Shown here: positions 62,295-64,000 of the stretch, piece by piece
How positions within the stretch are numbered: position 1 is the first letter of the stretch
Layout: every line of letters starts with the position of its first letter
Source of the DNA: Alphaproteobacteria bacterium
Lineage (GTDB): Bacteria > Pseudomonadota > Alphaproteobacteria > Paracaedibacterales > CAIULA01
DNA: 64,000 nt
Direction of reading: 5' to 3'
Assembly (NCBI GenBank): GCA_019749935.1
Contig: JAIEPD010000031.1
Location: 1 to 64,000 of the forward strand
Position numbers and translations under genes: made by a program
Notes under the pieces: generated by a model
Databases searched by the model: none
Seen by the model: the letters and a program-made list of their open reading frames with translations, nothing else
Told to the model about the DNA's origin: nothing

Positions 62295-64000
62295 GTGTTT
62301 CAAAGTGCGCGTGATCGTTTCTTAAGCTATTATAATAATGAAATGCGTTATCTTCGTAACGCAGGCAGCATTTTTGCAAAACAACATCCAAAAATAGCTA
62401 GACGTCTAGAGTTAGGTAATAAAGAGTCTCCTGATCCCCATACCGAAAGACTTTTGGAATCTTTTGCTTTCCTTTCGGCCCGCCTGAGTCAGGAGATTGA
62501 TGAACGTTTTCCTCAAATTGCTTCGGCTCTTTTAGATGTTATATACCCTCATTTAATTAATCCGCTGCCGGCGATGACGATCGCTCAATTTCAGGTTGAT
62601 CCAACAAAGGGAAAATTAACGACTGGTTATTCTGTCGCAAAGGGATCTCAGCTTTTTACATACGCTGAACAAGGCGTAGCGTGTCGATTCCAAACAGCTT
62701 ACCCGGTAACTTTGTGGCCCATTCGAATTAGCAAAACAGATATTATTTCACGAAGTCACTATAATGCAGAAAGTGCCCCTGGAAAACATGAATGGTTCCT
62801 TCGTTTAACGCTCGAAAGTGTGGGAGATTTGGAATTTTCTGATCTGGATGTTGATTCACTTCAATTTCATATCAGGGGGGAGAGAGTTCTCAGTTTAGCG
62901 ATTTATGAAAGTTTATTCGCTCAAACATCAGCTGGTGTATTTATTTCGGTCGATGGCAAAACAGCTTACCCCTTGCCAAAAGATTCTCTCCAGCCTGTTG
63001 GTTTTGAGAGAGATGATGCGATTCTCCCACTTTCAGAGCATACAACGCACGCCTATCAGCTTTTACAAGAATACTTTCATTTCCTTGAAAAATTTCTATT
63101 TTTTAAGGTTAACCATCTTAATAAGATAAAAGAAAAAGTTTCGATGGAAACCAACACGATTGAGCTTTTAATTTCACTTAAAAATGTCCAAGATCTTTTG
63201 CAAAAAGATATGAAGCCAGATAATTTTCTTTTAGGGTGTACGCCGATCGTTAATCTTTTCCCAAAAACAACAGAGCCACAAAGACTTACAAAAAGGAAAG
63301 TAAGCTATCGTTTGGTCCCTGATCAAAGGCGAGAGAAAACGACTGAAATCTTCAGTGTTTTAAAGGTGTCTGCTGCCGTTGAGGGGGGAGAAGAGCCTCA
63401 AACCTTTTCCCCATATTTTTCTTTTGATCACAAAAAAGTTTCCAATAAGGATGCAATTTACTGGGTTGCGAAGCGGTCTCCAGCTGAGTTAAGAGATGTT
63501 CCCGGAACGGATATTCATTTAACTTTTGTCGATTTGGAATTCAATCCTGCTTTGCCAGCGCATCATATTATTTATGCGCAGACTTTATGTACGAATCGTT
63601 TTTTAGCAGAGCAAATTCCAACAGGGGCAGAGTTACAAATCGAAGAAGCGGTGCCCATTAGCCGTATTGTTTGTTTGGAAAAACCTGTTCCGCAAGCTTA
63701 TTCCCCAAGTGATGGTGAAACATTATGGCGATTAATTTCGCAATTATCAGTGAATCATCTTTCCTTAACAGGTGGAGAAGAGGCTGTAAAAGTCCTTAAA
63801 GAGAGTCTTAAGTTATACGCAGGCCCACTCCATTCAGATCGTCATTATGAAATAGAAAATATTCAAAAGCTTCAAACTAAAAAATGTACGCGTCGTTTTG
63901 GCAGTGAAGCATGGCGTGGTTTTGTTAATGGCATTCATATTTCTCTTGATATGAATGTGCCAAGGGGGGGAGGCGATGCAAGTTTTCTATTGGCTTCTGT
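62295..64000 (+). CDS. tssF: Type VI secretion baseplate protein TssF (partial)
   Basis: TssF (VasA/ImpG) forms the baseplate wedge with TssG and TssE. The frame begins at GTG 62295 with CAGGA upstream and stays open to the window end (568 codons), so it is nearly complete but cut at the edge. Family features near the start are FLSYYNNEMRYLR, RRLELG, PDPHTERLLESFAFLSARL, IDERFPQIASALLDV and IYPHLINPLPAMTIAQF, all characteristic of TssF. Downstream T6SS genes should follow outside the window. A T6SS implies contact-dependent delivery into host or rival cells. Confidence 0.92.
   Translation, partial: MFQSARDRFLSYYNNEMRYLRNAGSIFAKQHPKIARRLELGNKESPDPHTERLLESFAFLSARLSQEIDERFPQIASALLDVIYPHLINPLPAMTIAQFQVDPTKGKLTTGYSVAKGSQLFTYAEQGVACRFQTAYPVTLWPIRISKTDIISRSHYNAESAPGKHEWFLRLTLESVGDLEFSDLDVDSLQFHIRGERVLSLAIYESLFAQTSAGVFISVDGKTAYPLPKDSLQPVGFERDDAILPLSEHTTHAYQLLQEYFHFLEKFLFFKVNHLNKIKEKVSMETNTIELLISLKNVQDLLQKDMKPDNFLLGCTPIVNLFPKTTEPQRLTKRKVSYRLVPDQRREKTTEIFSVLKVSAAVEGGEEPQTFSPYFSFDHKKVSNKDAIYWVAKRSPAELRDVPGTDIHLTFVDLEFNPALPAHHIIYAQTLCTNRFLAEQIPTGAELQIEEAVPISRIVCLEKPVPQAYSPSDGETLWRLISQLSVNHLSLTGGEEAVKVLKESLKLYAGPLHSDRHYEIENIQKLQTKKCTRRFGSEAWRGFVNGIHISLDMNVPRGGGDASFLLAS

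Noticed and set aside
62905-63129. 74-residue plus-strand ORF
   Set aside because: It lies in another frame inside tssF.

Overview
The window reads as a chromosome segment of a low-GC, host-associated alphaproteobacterium. The alphaproteobacterial hallmarks are the aroQ-accB-accC-ridA block, a fused ispDF, usg, a CycM-like anchored cytochrome c, and hemF next to trmL. The many Sec-exported proteins of unknown function, a secreted DUF2608-type HAD protein, pseudogene remnants, dispersed palindromic repeats and a type VI secretion gene at the right edge suggest an intracellular lineage, probably Holosporales/Paracaedibacter-like. That placement is inferred from gene content; no rRNA marker is present.

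Layout. 0.1-2.4 kb: a nonsense-broken gene and an unknown gene. 2.4-5.1 kb: nuoA-nuoB, a zinc-finger gene resembling complex I subunit NDUFS6, pal and a membrane-anchored cytochrome c. 6-8.8 kb (minus): aroQ-accB-accC-ridA. 9.5-12.9 kb: HPPD, a secreted trypsin-like protease, a small exported protein and usg. 13-20.6 kb: alpha/beta hydrolase, peptide-binding protein, EmrAB-type efflux pair, MHS-type transporter and RRM protein. 20.8-26 kb: holB-metG-trmL-hemF-2H phosphoesterase-like gene-methyltransferase. 26-29 kb: exported solenoid protein and tRNA-Ser(GCU). 29-40 kb: parE, L,D-transpeptidase, glycosyltransferase, serine hydrolase, pyk and ispDF. 39.8-41 kb: dusB-fis. 41-46 kb: a run of exported proteins (HAD, two coiled-coil proteins, beta-barrel, NTF2-like). 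47-50 kb: sdhCDA without sdhB. 50.6-53 kb (minus): tsaE-amgK-murU, preceded by a 19-codon ORF and a terminator. 53-58.5 kb: lpxC, then ffh-rpsP-rimM-trmD-(0.8 kb insert)-rplS. 58.6-64 kb: a 1155-residue exported protein and tssF running off the end.

The most notable undescribed structure is a family of about 127-130 bp palindromic elements, three copies, all on the + strand (3366-3492, 23274-23400, 57458-57587). Their arms show compensatory base changes. One copy supplies the last 21 codons of metG and ends one base before trmL. One supplies an in-frame N-terminal extension to the zinc-finger gene. One lies in the trmD-rplS gap beside a decayed second trmD 3' end. They behave like Rickettsia palindromic elements, but I do not recognise the family. 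A second, unrelated element (4955-5124) has 14-bp terminal inverted repeats.

Functionally the segment supports aerobic respiration (complex I, succinate dehydrogenase, cytochrome c), fatty acid, isoprenoid, haem and lipid A synthesis, peptidoglycan recycling (amgK-murU), efflux and translation. The accessory content is dominated by exported proteins that are plausible host-interaction factors. No CRISPR array, rRNA, transposase or prophage was seen, and no promoter was clear enough to list.
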